Notes under the pieces: model-generated | Databases searched by the model: none | Told to the model about the DNA's origin: nothing | The model's input: the letters and a program-made list of their open reading frames with translations, nothing else | Shown: one piece after another, positions 11,390 through 21,046 of the stretch | How positions within the stretch are numbered: the stretch's first letter is position 1 | How the letters are laid out: every line of letters begins with the position of its first letter | Origin: Chromera velia | Lineage: Eukaryota; Sar; Chromeraceae | Assembly (NCBI GenBank): GCA_018398765.1 | Contig: JAHBMJ010004879.1 | Location: 42,389 to 67,959 of the forward strand | DNA length: 25,571 nucleotides | Direction of reading: 5' to 3' | Translations under genes and position numbers: made by a program

Positions 11390-11663
11390 GTCGCTCTGTC
11401 GCTCTGTCGCTCTGTCGCTCTGTCGCTCTGTCGCTCTGTCGCTCTGTCGCTCTGTCGCTCTGTCGCTCTGTCGCTCGTCGCTCTGTCACTCTGTCGCTCT
11501 GTTGCTCTGTCGCTCTGTCGCTCTGTCGCTCGTCGCTCTGTCACTCTGTCACTATGTCGCTCTGTCGCTCTGTCGCTCTGTCGCTCTGTCGCTCTGTCGC
11601 TCGTCGCTCTGTCACTCTGTCACTCTGTCGCTCTGTCGCTCTGTCGCTCTGTCGCTCTGTCGC

Positions 11664-11756
<93 letters not shown>

Positions 11757-11833
11757 GTCTCTCTGTCGCTCTGTCGCTCTGTCGCTCTCTCACTCTGTCG
11801 CTCTGTCACTCTGTCGCTCTGTCGCTCTGTCGC

Positions 11834-11864
<31 letters not shown>

Positions 11865-11865
11865 G

Positions 11866-11897
<32 letters not shown>

Positions 11898-13757
11898 TGT
11901 GTGTGACAGAGAGAGAGAGAGACAGGGAGAGAGACCGCGACCGAGACGAAGACGGAAAGACAGACAGACAAACAAATAGAGAAACAGGAAGACAGAGACG
12001 CACAAGGATAGCGAGAATGCCTGATATCAGTTTTGTCGTTTTCCTTTTTGTCTGCCCTTCTTCCTCCCCTCAATCCTTCCTTTTGTCCACTGCAGGCGAC
12101 TATTTGTTTGACAAGCGTGTAAAGCTGTCCTTCGACGCCTTCGGTGACGTTGTCGTCCTCTCTCACGGAAACTCCACCGTGCCCCTCTCTGTCTCCCCCT
12201 CCTCTGCAACGGCCCTGGACGGAGCAGGACAGTCATCCTTCTCTTCGTGTCCACAGGGGTCCTCCCCCTCTTCGCCTGGAGTTTCTTCAAGTGGGGTTTG
12301 TAGGCAGTCTCTGCGGTCGTATCTGGTCAGCCGAACCAATGGGCTTCCTTCCTTTCTTCGTACCTCGGTCCCTGATGGATGGATGGATGGATGGATGGAT
12401 GGATAGATGATTTCTTTTTTGCATACAGAGATAGATACATTGGATTATTTCTTTTTTGCATGCAGAGATCGATGCATTGGATGATTTCTTTTTTACATAC
12501 AGAGATAGATGCATTGGATGATTTCTTTTTTGCATACAGACACAGATAGATGCATTGATTGGCGTCAGTCAGGTGAGCTGACTCCGGGCACGATCCTCTC
12601 TGTAGTCTCCTCCCAATTCTCTGGGAGACCGCGTCCTGCATTTGAATTGTCTGCACACATGAAATGCCCAACTGACATTTTGTTTTATTCACCCGATCTG
12701 TCAAAAGTGTTTTCGTAAATCTGGAGGTGTGCTTCGCGTCTTTGCAGTTAGTTCGAACCGGAAGGTAACGCTTAGTCACACAATGATCGACTCGTCCCAC
12801 AGTGCCTTCCTCCTGTTTGCCTGTCAAGCTAGGAAGAAATCGCTCTCCTTCCTTCCGTGTGCCTGCAAGCGTGACCTAAAAACACCATGAAATGGGTAGA
12901 TGTATCTCTTGCTTGACTTGCAGGCACGTCTCGTGAAGGATGCGGAAGCTCGGTCTCTCTACCTTGCGCGTGCAGAGAAAGAAAGAGAAAAAACCGGAGG
13001 CGCCATTCCGTCGAAGACAAAAACGGGAACAGGAGTGGGCACGTCCGTGGACTCTCCTCTGTTCTCTCCCTCCCTGCCTTCAAGATGGGGGGACTCTACA
13101 AATCACCCCCCAGCATCAAACGCGTTCTCGCAAACCAACAGTCCCTCCTTTCCTCCTCCAGTTGTGGAGTGGGAGCTGAAGGCTGCCGCATCCTCTCTTC
13201 CAGATGCTCTACAGACAGCGTACGCAAATCTCGTCAAGCCTTCCCCCCCGCACCCAACGAGGACGGCGCCAAAGTCGAGACGCGAATCTCTTTCTCCTTC
13301 CTCATCCGCACAACGCAAGAAAGGAGAAGCATCAACCGCGCCAAAAAACGGTTCAGCGGGACCACCCAAACCCCCTCAGATGGCAACTCCTTCTCCGGGG
13401 CCTCACAGACTCTCCATACAGTCCCAGCCTGTAAGCACAGGGGGGGTCTCAAAAGGGCCTCTTCCCCTCGATGATGAGGATCCTGTGCTTGCGGGAGTCT
13501 TGCAGGACGGCAGAGATTCGCGTGGCGGCAAGGGGTCTGCGATTTCAGGGGTTGTGAAAAGGGGAGAAAGGGCCGTTGGGATCCCTGCGCAGTCGCACGA
13601 AAAGCCTTTACCTATCCCGCATGGAGAAAGACCAGGTAGCGAAGGAGGCGGGCACTTGAACATTCAGAAGGGCTCGACAGGCTCCCATGCTGTGTCAGGG
13701 AAGCCCGTTGCTTCACCATTCCGCGCTGCCTTCCGAAAAAACAGAGGCGCTTCATAA
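5017..13757 (+). CDS. Gene B: unrecognised 14-exon helical protein, 849 residues modelled
   Basis: Modelled exons: 5017-5279, 6284-6371, 6569-6801, 6962-7089, 7818-7912, 8443-8607, 9090-9210, 9658-9780, 10077-10171, 10512-10579, 10931-11034, 12096-12295, 12540-12572, 12924-13757. All junctions are GT-AG and the phases agree, totalling 2550 nt. An in-frame TGA at 4954-4956 precedes the first ATG at 5017. Residues 1-400 are mostly charged amphipathic helix, broken by Gly-rich linkers (about 146-150, 300-316 and G383-G390). Residues 496-525 look beta-like. Residues 573-849 are a basic Pro/Ser-rich tail, probably disordered, with one helix around VVEWELKAAASSLPDALQ. There is no signal peptide or membrane segment. 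The least certain choices are the exon 2 acceptor (6266 and 6272 are alternatives to 6283), the exon 3 donor (tandem GTCAGT), the exon 12 donor and the 33-nt exon 13. No known domain recognised; a scaffold or cytoskeletal role is only a guess. Confidence 0.6.
5341..5645. repeat. Composite microsatellite in gene B intron 1
   Basis: Intron 1 (5280-6283) holds (AT)n at about 5345-5380. A compound tract follows at 5494-5640: (CT)n, (CA)n, (GACA)n, CACAGA variants, then (GA)n. The (CT)n arm and the (GA)n arm are complementary and about 70 bases apart, so the transcript could fold into a long CU/GA stem. A (CCTT)n tract follows at about 6009-6040. The long open frames here exist only because dinucleotide repeats lack stop codons. 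Confidence 0.9.
6794..6865 (+). repeat. (GTCA)n/(GTCT)n repeat at the exon 3 donor of gene B
   Basis: The modelled donor lies within four consecutive GTCA units at 6794-6809 that grade into (GTCT)n. GT dinucleotides at 6794, 6798 and 6802 each look like a GTCAGT donor and fall in three different phases. Only the one at 6802 (phase 2) joins exon 4 in the frame that then fits exon 5. Confidence 0.7.
7587..7840 (+). repeat. 50-bp tandem array containing the 3' splice site of gene B exon 5
   Basis: Five head-to-tail copies with exact 50-bp spacing (CATGTTTGTTTG at 7591, 7641, 7691, 7741, 7791). Each unit has a T/G-rich stretch, then CATGCAG, then AGGGGGATACAGA. The last copy supplies the phase-compatible acceptor (AG at 7816-7817) of exon 5, and its downstream part is coding. 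Copy 4 has CATGCCG instead of CATGCAG, so its acceptor is damaged. The array also creates spurious open frames on both strands. Confidence 0.85.
8697..8720 (+). other. (GGGT)n G-quadruplex-forming tract in gene B intron 6
   Basis: Six GGG runs separated by single T bases. Four such runs with one-base loops form a very stable parallel G-quadruplex in known systems. The G-rich strand is the transcribed RNA sense. The tract is 90 bases downstream of the exon 6 donor. Confidence 0.6.
9425..9495 (+). repeat. (GTGA)n repeat in gene B intron 7
   Basis: The run reads GTGAGT repeatedly, so it is a string of near-consensus 5' splice sites inside an intron. A TCATTCATTCACTC-like stretch about 50-100 bases upstream is partly complementary. 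The intron itself begins with a (GTCG)-type repeat at 9211. Confidence 0.8.
10594..10620 (+). repeat. Poly-G tract with an unresolved base in gene B intron 10
   Basis: A run of about 20 G with one N at 10604, starting 15 bases after the exon 10 donor. The N probably marks a sequencing difficulty in the homopolymer, so its length here is not reliable. Confidence 0.85.
11338..11985. repeat. Large CT/GCTCTGTC/GTCT satellite in gene B intron 11
   Basis: Intron 11 (11035-12095) contains (CT)n, then an 8-bp unit GCTCTGTC repeated many times with GCTCGTCG and CACTCTGTC variants, (GTCT)n, (CT)n, another 8-bp block, (GT)n and finally a (GA)n/(GACA)n tail. The variant pair CTCGTCGCTCTGTCACTC occurs near 11473, 11530 and 11601, giving higher-order spacing of about 57-71 bases. 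Long R/S/C/L-rich frames across it are repeat artefacts; only 10931-11034 of the 384-codon frame here is exon. Confidence 0.9.
12374..12405 (+). repeat. (GATG)n microsatellite in gene B intron 12
   Basis: Seven or so GATG units just before the 37-bp acceptor-bearing array. The array's ATGCATTGGATGA text may derive from the same kind of sequence. Confidence 0.85.
12411..12572 (+). repeat. 37-bp tandem array containing the 3' splice site of a 33-nt microexon
   Basis: Four copies with exact 37-bp spacing (CATACAG-type acceptors starting at 12421, 12458, 12495 and 12532). Each has TTTCTTTTTT, then GCATACAG or a one-base variant, then AGATAGATGCATTGGAT. The final copy leads into 12540-12572, bounded by AG and a good GTGAGC donor. 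It encodes TQIDALIGVSQ with phase 0 at both ends, matching its neighbours. The microexon call depends on this fit; skipping it would also keep the frame. Confidence 0.75.
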
Positions 13758-14293
13758 CATAAATCTGTTCTGAAGTTGCCCTTGCCATGCAGTGACTTGC
13801 TTGAAAGCGTCTTTGATGTTTAGCAGAGCTAAACATGAAGATTAGAAGCTTTTCTACTTTGTTTTGGTGAAACTGCACCACTGTATATAATGCATGATGA
13901 TCGATGCATCATAATTAATAAATGAAAGCTAGAAAAAACCTGGGAAACGAAAATTTGATTGTCAAACTAAATTGAATGAAATCAAAAGAAAAGACGAGAA
14001 TTAATTAAATTAACCTTTTAATTGATTGCATGATTAAGTAATCAGTTGATTGATAAAATAAATTATAAAATCTAGCTAAAAAGTTGTTACAAAAAATCAA
14101 TGAATTTGTAAAATTTAAAGTCATATAATTATTTAAAACATGTTATAATTCTATTAACCGTTTTTAAAAAATGAGACGGTGTTCATTCTGATATAATGTT
14201 GATAAATGTTGATTAAATTATTATATTCAATGAAAATAGTTGAAGATTATTCAAGATTAAAGGTTCTGCCAACGTGTTACATGCCGCGCCTTA

Positions 14294-14314
14294 GGCCGGA
14301 CTTCAGGTCTGGCT
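14294..14314 (+). other. GC-rich hairpin inside the AT-rich intergenic core
   Basis: GGCCGGAC and GTCTGGCT pair over 8 positions, including two G-U pairs, around a TTCAG loop. It lies in a roughly 130-base island of higher GC content. It could be part of a structured RNA. It does not match tRNA arms (no GGTTCRANNCC-type T arm nearby). Confidence 0.3.
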
Positions 14315-14775
14315 GGTTCCGTATTATGTGTAGGTCGATTATTCGCCGTGGGTTGAGTCTTGGTTAACTAATTACGCTGATTCAAGCATGTGCGTATTTC
14401 GAGCGATTCATTGCTTTCGGATTAAGATTCATAAAATCTATCAAATTCATCTGATACATCATATGGGCTGAATACTGATAGGCTTCTTAACTCTAATTAT
14501 ACCATTGAACTACTTTGAGATCTAAAATATATATTAATTTGCTTGAGTATGTTTACAAAGGTTGTTTACGTTTAATTATCACATTGAGCCTAGTTTAGGT
14601 CATTAAAAAAAAAAGTAAATACTAAAAAAAGAAGGTCTACTGTGACTTGACGTCCAGTAAAAGTGGTTACAGAAAGCAAAACAAATAGTAAAACACAGTT
14701 TTAAACACTGACCGGGTTCATTTAATAATTTGAGAGCTCGGTGGGCAGTTCTGAGGCCTTATATAGAGGGTCTGT

Positions 14776-14924
14776 GCGCATGCATGCATGGGGCCCCGTT
14801 GCCCACGCAGGGAAATCAGGATTTTTTTTTCCGGATATCGAGGTGCCGAGCGCGCGCGCTGATTCTTCAGTACATGCACTGCATGCATGCATGCACGCAT
14901 GCATGAGGCTGCCATGCATGCGCA
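14776..14924. promoter_or_regulatory. TGCATGCA cluster upstream of the transporter
   Basis: GCATGCATGCATG at about 14778-14790, several overlapping copies at about 14872-14905 and CATGCATGCG at about 14914-14923. The motif is palindromic and known as an ApiAP2 target in apicomplexans; its role here is inferred. The cluster lies about 1.2 kb upstream of the transporter ATG. Confidence 0.35.
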
Positions 14925-16118
14925 ATTATTTTCAAGTCGATCCACATATATAGCTAGATTCTGATGGTATACTCGGTCTTTTTCTGTTTTGTACAGTCGT
15001 CTTGCATCCTTCAGGCAGGATCATACGGGCCTCGCACTACTGAAATCTTCAGGAGAGTCCACTTTCATCAAAAGGAGCGTCAATCGGCCAACAACGTCTA
15101 TTGCTTTGCACTGGAGCAGACAGCGGCATCGTCTCTGATCGCTTGTTAGAGGGCGCTCCTTTTTGTACTGACAAGCCAAGAGGAGAGCTTCTAGTATTCG
15201 ATTTGAGTACGAGAGAGAAAGACGAAGAAAAAAAAACCCTCCTGCTCGCCCCTGCTTCTCGATTAGAGACTAGAATGATCAGAAGAGACTCAAATTCTCC
15301 CCAAGGTCAGTCGCGTTCCTTAAAGCTATAGACTTCTGTCTGGTTAGAGCGACACGATTGCTACACCATGTCTGTGCTCCTGGGGAGCTAAGAGAGTGGC
15401 AGAAGTGGAACAGGCAGGGGATGGGTTGATAAAAAGAAATCTGGGGGACCGCGTTAACTTGCATCATGCGAACCTTGTGGATCCTCAATTTGTTCTCAAA
15501 TGGCTTCCTTCTTTGCTTATCCTTTCGACTACATCTCTTCTCAATTCTATCCTATCAGAGGGACACTTTCTCCATTCAGTGTCCCGGCTTCTGCCTGATT
15601 CGGTGTGTGGGGACAGACTGTGTAGTCTTAGATGTACTGTGCGCATGTACGTATCTTCACTTTAATGGAAGGGAATTCGTGTTCTCTATCTTTTGCCAAC
15701 AAACACACGTCTGCAACTTGACCAGTGCCCACGGTACCTTTTTCTATGCTTATATCTGGCTGTCTTCAACAATTCAAATACTTGAAACACTCTTGTTTCA
15801 CAATTTTCGCGTGGAACTTTTTTATTTTCTTTTTTGCAAACAAAGTCAGCTGGCTGCTTGTTACGACACGACGTCCACTCACTGCACAACTACCGTGTGT
15901 ACTTGACATGATCACCTGTGAGCTGGTTGACCCCTTTCGATGATTGATGATATCTGGTTTCCTCTCAGCTAGGCGTTGGGTTCGATGAGCAGAGACTCTC
16001 TGATTGACAATTCGAAAGCGGAACCACGTGTCCCCTGAATAATCTATCAATCCATGTCATTGCAATGTGCAGCCAGGCCGGTAAAAAAAACTGCATACAG
16101 TTGTTTTTACGGCATTGA

Positions 16119-19100
16119 ATGATTCAGTTGCTGAGTTTCTCGGCGAAAGCACAATCAATCGAGATGGACCACGGAGGTACCGGAATGAATGAAAGAGGAA
16201 AAAGCAAAAACAAATTGATGCATCATCTGTGCGCACGGTCGAATGCAGTCGAGGAAGGTTACGAGGGTGGTCTCTTGGGACAAGATGAGAGTGAGGGTGA
16301 GAGAAGGGAACACGGACAGAAGGCGAGGGGGGGGATTTGCGGGCAGCCTGTTGTGTTCATGGGAATGTCTGCACTCGCACTGGCGGCTGTGTGCGCTGAC
16401 CGGACGACTTTTTCGAGCGCAATCGTGGAAATGCAAAGAGAATTCGAGTGGGACGACACAAAGAAGTCCCTCATTCTGGCGGCATTCCTCATCGGGTCAG
16501 TCAGTCAGTGAGCGAGCGAGCGCGCGAGTGAATTAGTGGGAGCGGTTGAACGGGGCCGGCTACATGGAGGGTTGAATGATGTTTTTGTTCTTCTTGTGAT
16601 TTTCTCTGACGGGAAAGTAAAGAAGCCAAGCAAAGAAGCCAAGCTAGTTGCTGTCACTCTTCAATTCGAAGGCATTGTTGATCGCTGCTCAATTGACTTG
16701 CTTGCGTTGGGAGATCGATATTCTTTGCTTTCATCTGAATGAGCGATCGACATTCTTTGCTTTCATCTGAATGAACGAACGATATTCTTTGCTTTCATCT
16801 GAATGAACGAACGATATTCTTTGCTTTCATCTGAATGAACGAACGATGTTCTTTGCTTTCATCTGAATGAACGAACGATGTTCTTTGATTTCATCTGAAT
16901 GAACGAACGATATTCTTTGCTTTCATCTGAATGAACGAACGATATTCTTTGATTTCACCTGAATGAACGATCGATATTCTTTGCTTTCATCTGAATGGAC
17001 GAACGATATTCTTTGCTTTCATCTGAATGAACGAACGATATTCTTTGCTTTCATCTGAATGAACAAACGATATTCTTTGTTGTCATCTGAATGAACGAAC
17101 GATATTCTTTGCTTTCATCTGAATGGACGAACGGTATTCTTTGCTTTCATCTGAATGAAAGATCGATATTCTTTGCTTTCATCTGAATGAACGATCGATA
17201 TTCTTTGCTTTCATCTGAATGGACGAACGATATTCTTTGCTTTCATCTGAATGAACGATCGATATTCTTTGCTTTCATCTGAATGAACGATCGATATTCT
17301 TTGCTTTCATCTGAATGGACGAACGATATTCTTTGCTTTCATCTGAATGACCGAACGATATTCTTTGATTTCATCTGAATGAACGAACGATATTCTTTGT
17401 TTTCATCTGAATGAACGAACGATATTCTTTGATTTCATCTGAATGACCGAACGATATTCTTTGATTTCATCTGAATGAACGATCGATATTCTTTGCTTTC
17501 ATCTGAATGAACGAACGATATTCTTTGCTTTCATCTGAATGAACGAACGATATTCTTTGCTTTCATCTGAATGAACGATCGATATTTTTTGTTTTCATCT
17601 GAATGAACGATCGATATTCTTTGCTTTCATCTGAATGAACGATCGATATTCTTTGCTTTCATCTGAATGAACGAACAAATGAATGTGTTGGAGAGGGGAA
17701 GGAGGACCTCGGTCTTCCTTCCTTCACTCTTCCCTTCCATGTAGTCGTCTGTCTCTCCATACAGCCACATCCGATCTGAACGCCTGTTTTTTTTTGTTCT
17801 GACATCCATCCATGCATCCAGATATCCATTGAGAAGCCGAAGAGTTATGTGAAAATCGCATATGCTGAAATGACGAGAATTTGCGTATCTCATCTTTCAT
17901 TCTCGATCTCTCCGCTTCACCCTCTTCTCTTGTTTCTTTCTTTCTTTCTTTCTTTCTTTCTTGCGTTCTTCAGGTACGGGAGCACGCAGGTTGTCGGAGG
18001 TTTGTTGTCCGACAGGTTCGGTGGGAAGCCTACCCTGTTGATTGGCCTCTCCTTCTCTGCCTTCTGCGCATTGGCCACTCCAGACGCAGCAAGGAACGGA
18101 CTCGGAGTGCTCATTTTTGTTCGGGTGATTTTGGGATTCAGTGAGGTGAGTGCCTTGGAGTGTTCATTTTTGTTCGGGTGATTTTGGGATTCAGTGAGGT
18201 GAGTGCCTTGGAGTGTTCATTTTTGTTCGGATGATTTTGGGATTCAGTGAGGTGAGTGCCTTGGAGTGTTCATTTTTGTTCGGGTGATCCTGGGATTCAG
18301 TGAGGTGAGTGCCTTGGAGTGTTCATTTTTGTTCGGGTGATCTTGGGATTCAGTGAGGTGAGTGCCTTGGAGTGTTCATTTTTGTTCGGGTGATCTTGGG
18401 ATTCAGTGAGGTGAGTGCCTTGGAGTGTTCATTTTTGTTCGGGTGATTTTGGGATTCAGTGAGGTGAGTGCCTTGGAGTGCTCATTTTTGTTCGGGTGAT
18501 TTTGGGATTCAGTGAGGTGAGTGCCTTGGAGTGTTCATTTTTGTTCGGATGATTTTGGGATTCAGTGAGGTGAGTGCCTTGGAGTGTTCATTTTTGTTCG
18601 GGTGATCTTGGGATTCAGTGAGGTGAGTGCCTTGGAGTGTTCATTTTTGTTCGGGTGATCTTGGGATTCAGTGAGGTGAGTGCCTTGGAGTGTTCATTTT
18701 TGTTCGGGTGATTTTGGGATTCAGTGAGGTGAGTGCCTTGGAGTGTTCATTTTTGTTCGGGTGATCTTGGGATTCAGTGAGGTGAGTGCTTTGGAGTGTT
18801 CATTTTTGTTCGGGTGATCTTGGGATTCAGTGAGGTGAGTGCCTTGGAGTGTTCATTTTTGTTCGAGTGATCTTGGGATTCAGTGAGGTGAGTGCCTTGG
18901 AGTGTTCATTTTTGTTCGGGTGATTTTGGGAGTGCCTTGGAGTGTTCATTTTTATTCGGGTGATTTTGGGATTCAGTGAGGTGAGTGCCTTGGAGTGTTC
19001 ATTTTTGTTCGGGTGATTTTGGGATTCAGTGAGGCGAGTGCCTTGCTGAATGGCATAGAGAAGAGGTGGCAAGCAGAGCGACGCCGAAGGAAACCCCGTG

Positions 19101-20977
19101 GCGGTTTTGCTTCTTTTGTCTTCCTCACTGTCTCCATTCCTGTTTCTGCAATGTGCTTCCGTCCCCCCTTCTCTTTGCCACCACTGCACTGCCGACTGCG
19201 GGTACGGCGGTCGCTTTGCTTCATTCTGCACTGCAACCACCATCTGCGTGCACTTCGTGTTTCCCTGCAGGTCATTTTCTGTTTGTGATTCTGCGACAAG
19301 TCCAATTTCATTTGTTCTCTCTCTGTCAATCCTTCTTTCTTTCTTTGCAGGGACTGTGCTTCCCTGCAGTGCAGTCTCTCGTTGCGCAGTGTGTGACGCC
19401 CACACTGTGGTCGACTGCAGGTAGGTGCGTGAAATTTTTTTGCCCTGCAATACCCTCCCTGACAATTCCCCTGACCTGCTTTCCCCTAACGTGGTGATGA
19501 TCACTGAGCCTCGACTGGCCTCAGCTTCTCTTTCTCTCTGTTCTTGACGTCGTTGCGTTGGTCACACTCGCTCGTTCTCTGCGCCTATTCAGTGGCGTCT
19601 TCTTGAATACGATCGATGTGTATTGTATGACCATGCTCAGACACATTTCTTTCTTCTTTCTTTTATCAATAGCTTTTTGACGAGCAGTTAATCCCTTTGG
19701 TTTTCCTGTTGTTCTTATTTCGTCGACAATAATTGCTGTCGCGTGCAGCTGCGGTGACGATGGCCGCGTGCTACCTTGGAGCGTGCGCGGGTCATGCCGT
19801 GTTTGCGCGGACGATGACTGACAGTGGGTGGGCGATCGCGTTTGTGTCTCTAGGGATCACCATTGCAGTCGTGGCGGCTTTGTGGGCTATGTTTGATGCG
19901 CCTCGAGGAGCCTTCTGCAGGTGGGCTGTGTGGGAACGATACCGTGAACATCAAACATAAGCCGACAGAAGATATCAAATAATGCAACGACTTGATATGT
20001 TCTCTTTTCGAGTCGGGGTGTATCCCCCCCCCCATTCCTTTCCTGTTCTTCTTTCGGCTTTTCTAGAGACTTGTACTGTGCTCTTGTCCCCTTCTACTTT
20101 CATTTGCAGCTGCCCGGGCTCCCGTAAACATACCCGGCTCGACGGACTGAGGGTGTCCCTCCTTGAACCATCCGAGCAGCCAGTGGAGGAAGATGAGGGC
20201 GGGGGCATGAGCGCAGAAACAAACTCCCCGAGAAAGAAACCTTCAGCTGCTGCCTCCCTGCTGCGTTATCTCTCGAGACGCGAAGTCTGGGCCATCATTG
20301 TCACTCAGTACTGTATGGGGTGGGGCCTCTTCGGGCTCACCAATCTGCTCCCCTCTTTTGTGGAGGACACCTACCAGTCAGCCACTATGAACATGCATGT
20401 GTTTGTGCAGACTTTTTTTTGCCAATTGAAATTTGCATTCTTGTCATCACAATTCTGAACCGACCATTCCAGCTTCCTCTCTTTTGCACCCTCTTGCGAA
20501 GAGAGCACCTACCCGACAGTCCGTCTTTCAGAGGGTGTGCTTGCAACAGTCCCATTGCAGGGCTCTCTAGCTTTGAATCACAAGGGCTGTTTGGTGGAGG
20601 AAGAACACCACCCAGAAGCTAGGACAGAAAGACAAAAGAGGCTGAGTTCTATAAATAGACACTGCAAGGTGATGCATCTGCTTCTGCCTTCCTTCGATAT
20701 CTCGCAACTTTCTTTCGGTTTTTTCGTCTCCTCCGTTTCCTTTTTTGAGCCTCGCAGAAAGTTTTGTATCTTTCTACGTTTCCTTCCCCATGGTGACCAA
20801 GCTCTAGAAATAGCAAGAAGGAGCAGAATTCTATACTTTAGTCATGTCTCTGAATGGCGTCTCTATGTCCTCCTTCCTTCCCTTTTATTCCCTTCTCTTC
20901 CCTTGCATTTGGTTGAAAGCATGTCGTTCTGCCCCATCTTCGTTCGAACACACACAGAGAGATTGCATACCGCATTT

Positions 20978-21046
<69 letters not shown>

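Larger units (their letters stand above)
13758..16118. other. Intergenic region with AT-rich core
   Basis: Between the gene B stop and the transporter start. About 13860-14720 is strongly AT-rich, unlike its surroundings, and holds a GC-rich island near 14265-14400. From 14740 on, composition returns to normal with TGCATGCA clusters and two TATATA-like stretches (about 14760 and 14945). Open frames at 14964-15149 and 15466-15906 were examined and show no recognisable protein. The 3' untranslated region of gene B and the transporter promoter should both lie here. Confidence 0.65.

Noticed and set aside
10752-11906. 384-codon open frame as one protein
   Set aside because: Only 10931-11034 behaves as exon; the rest is satellite without stop codons.
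14265-14400. tRNA gene
   Set aside because: No T-arm or acceptor stem could be paired around the hairpin.
14964-15149. Short frame with a GSYGPRTTEIFRRVHFHQKE segment after an AG
   Set aside because: It is somewhat protein-like, but an in-frame stop abuts the transporter ATG and no donor joins it to another exon; support is insufficient.
15466-15906. 146-codon plus-strand frame before the transporter
   Set aside because: Composition is F/L/C/S-rich as in intergenic pyrimidine DNA, with no motif or splice partner.
18101-19045. CRISPR-like array
   Set aside because: Units are head-to-tail with no unique spacers and cover a eukaryotic exon end; it is a minisatellite.
18827-19504. 225-codon minus-strand frame
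   Set aside because: It is antisense to the donor array and intron 2; the repeated NPKITR text is the reverse of the 53-bp units.
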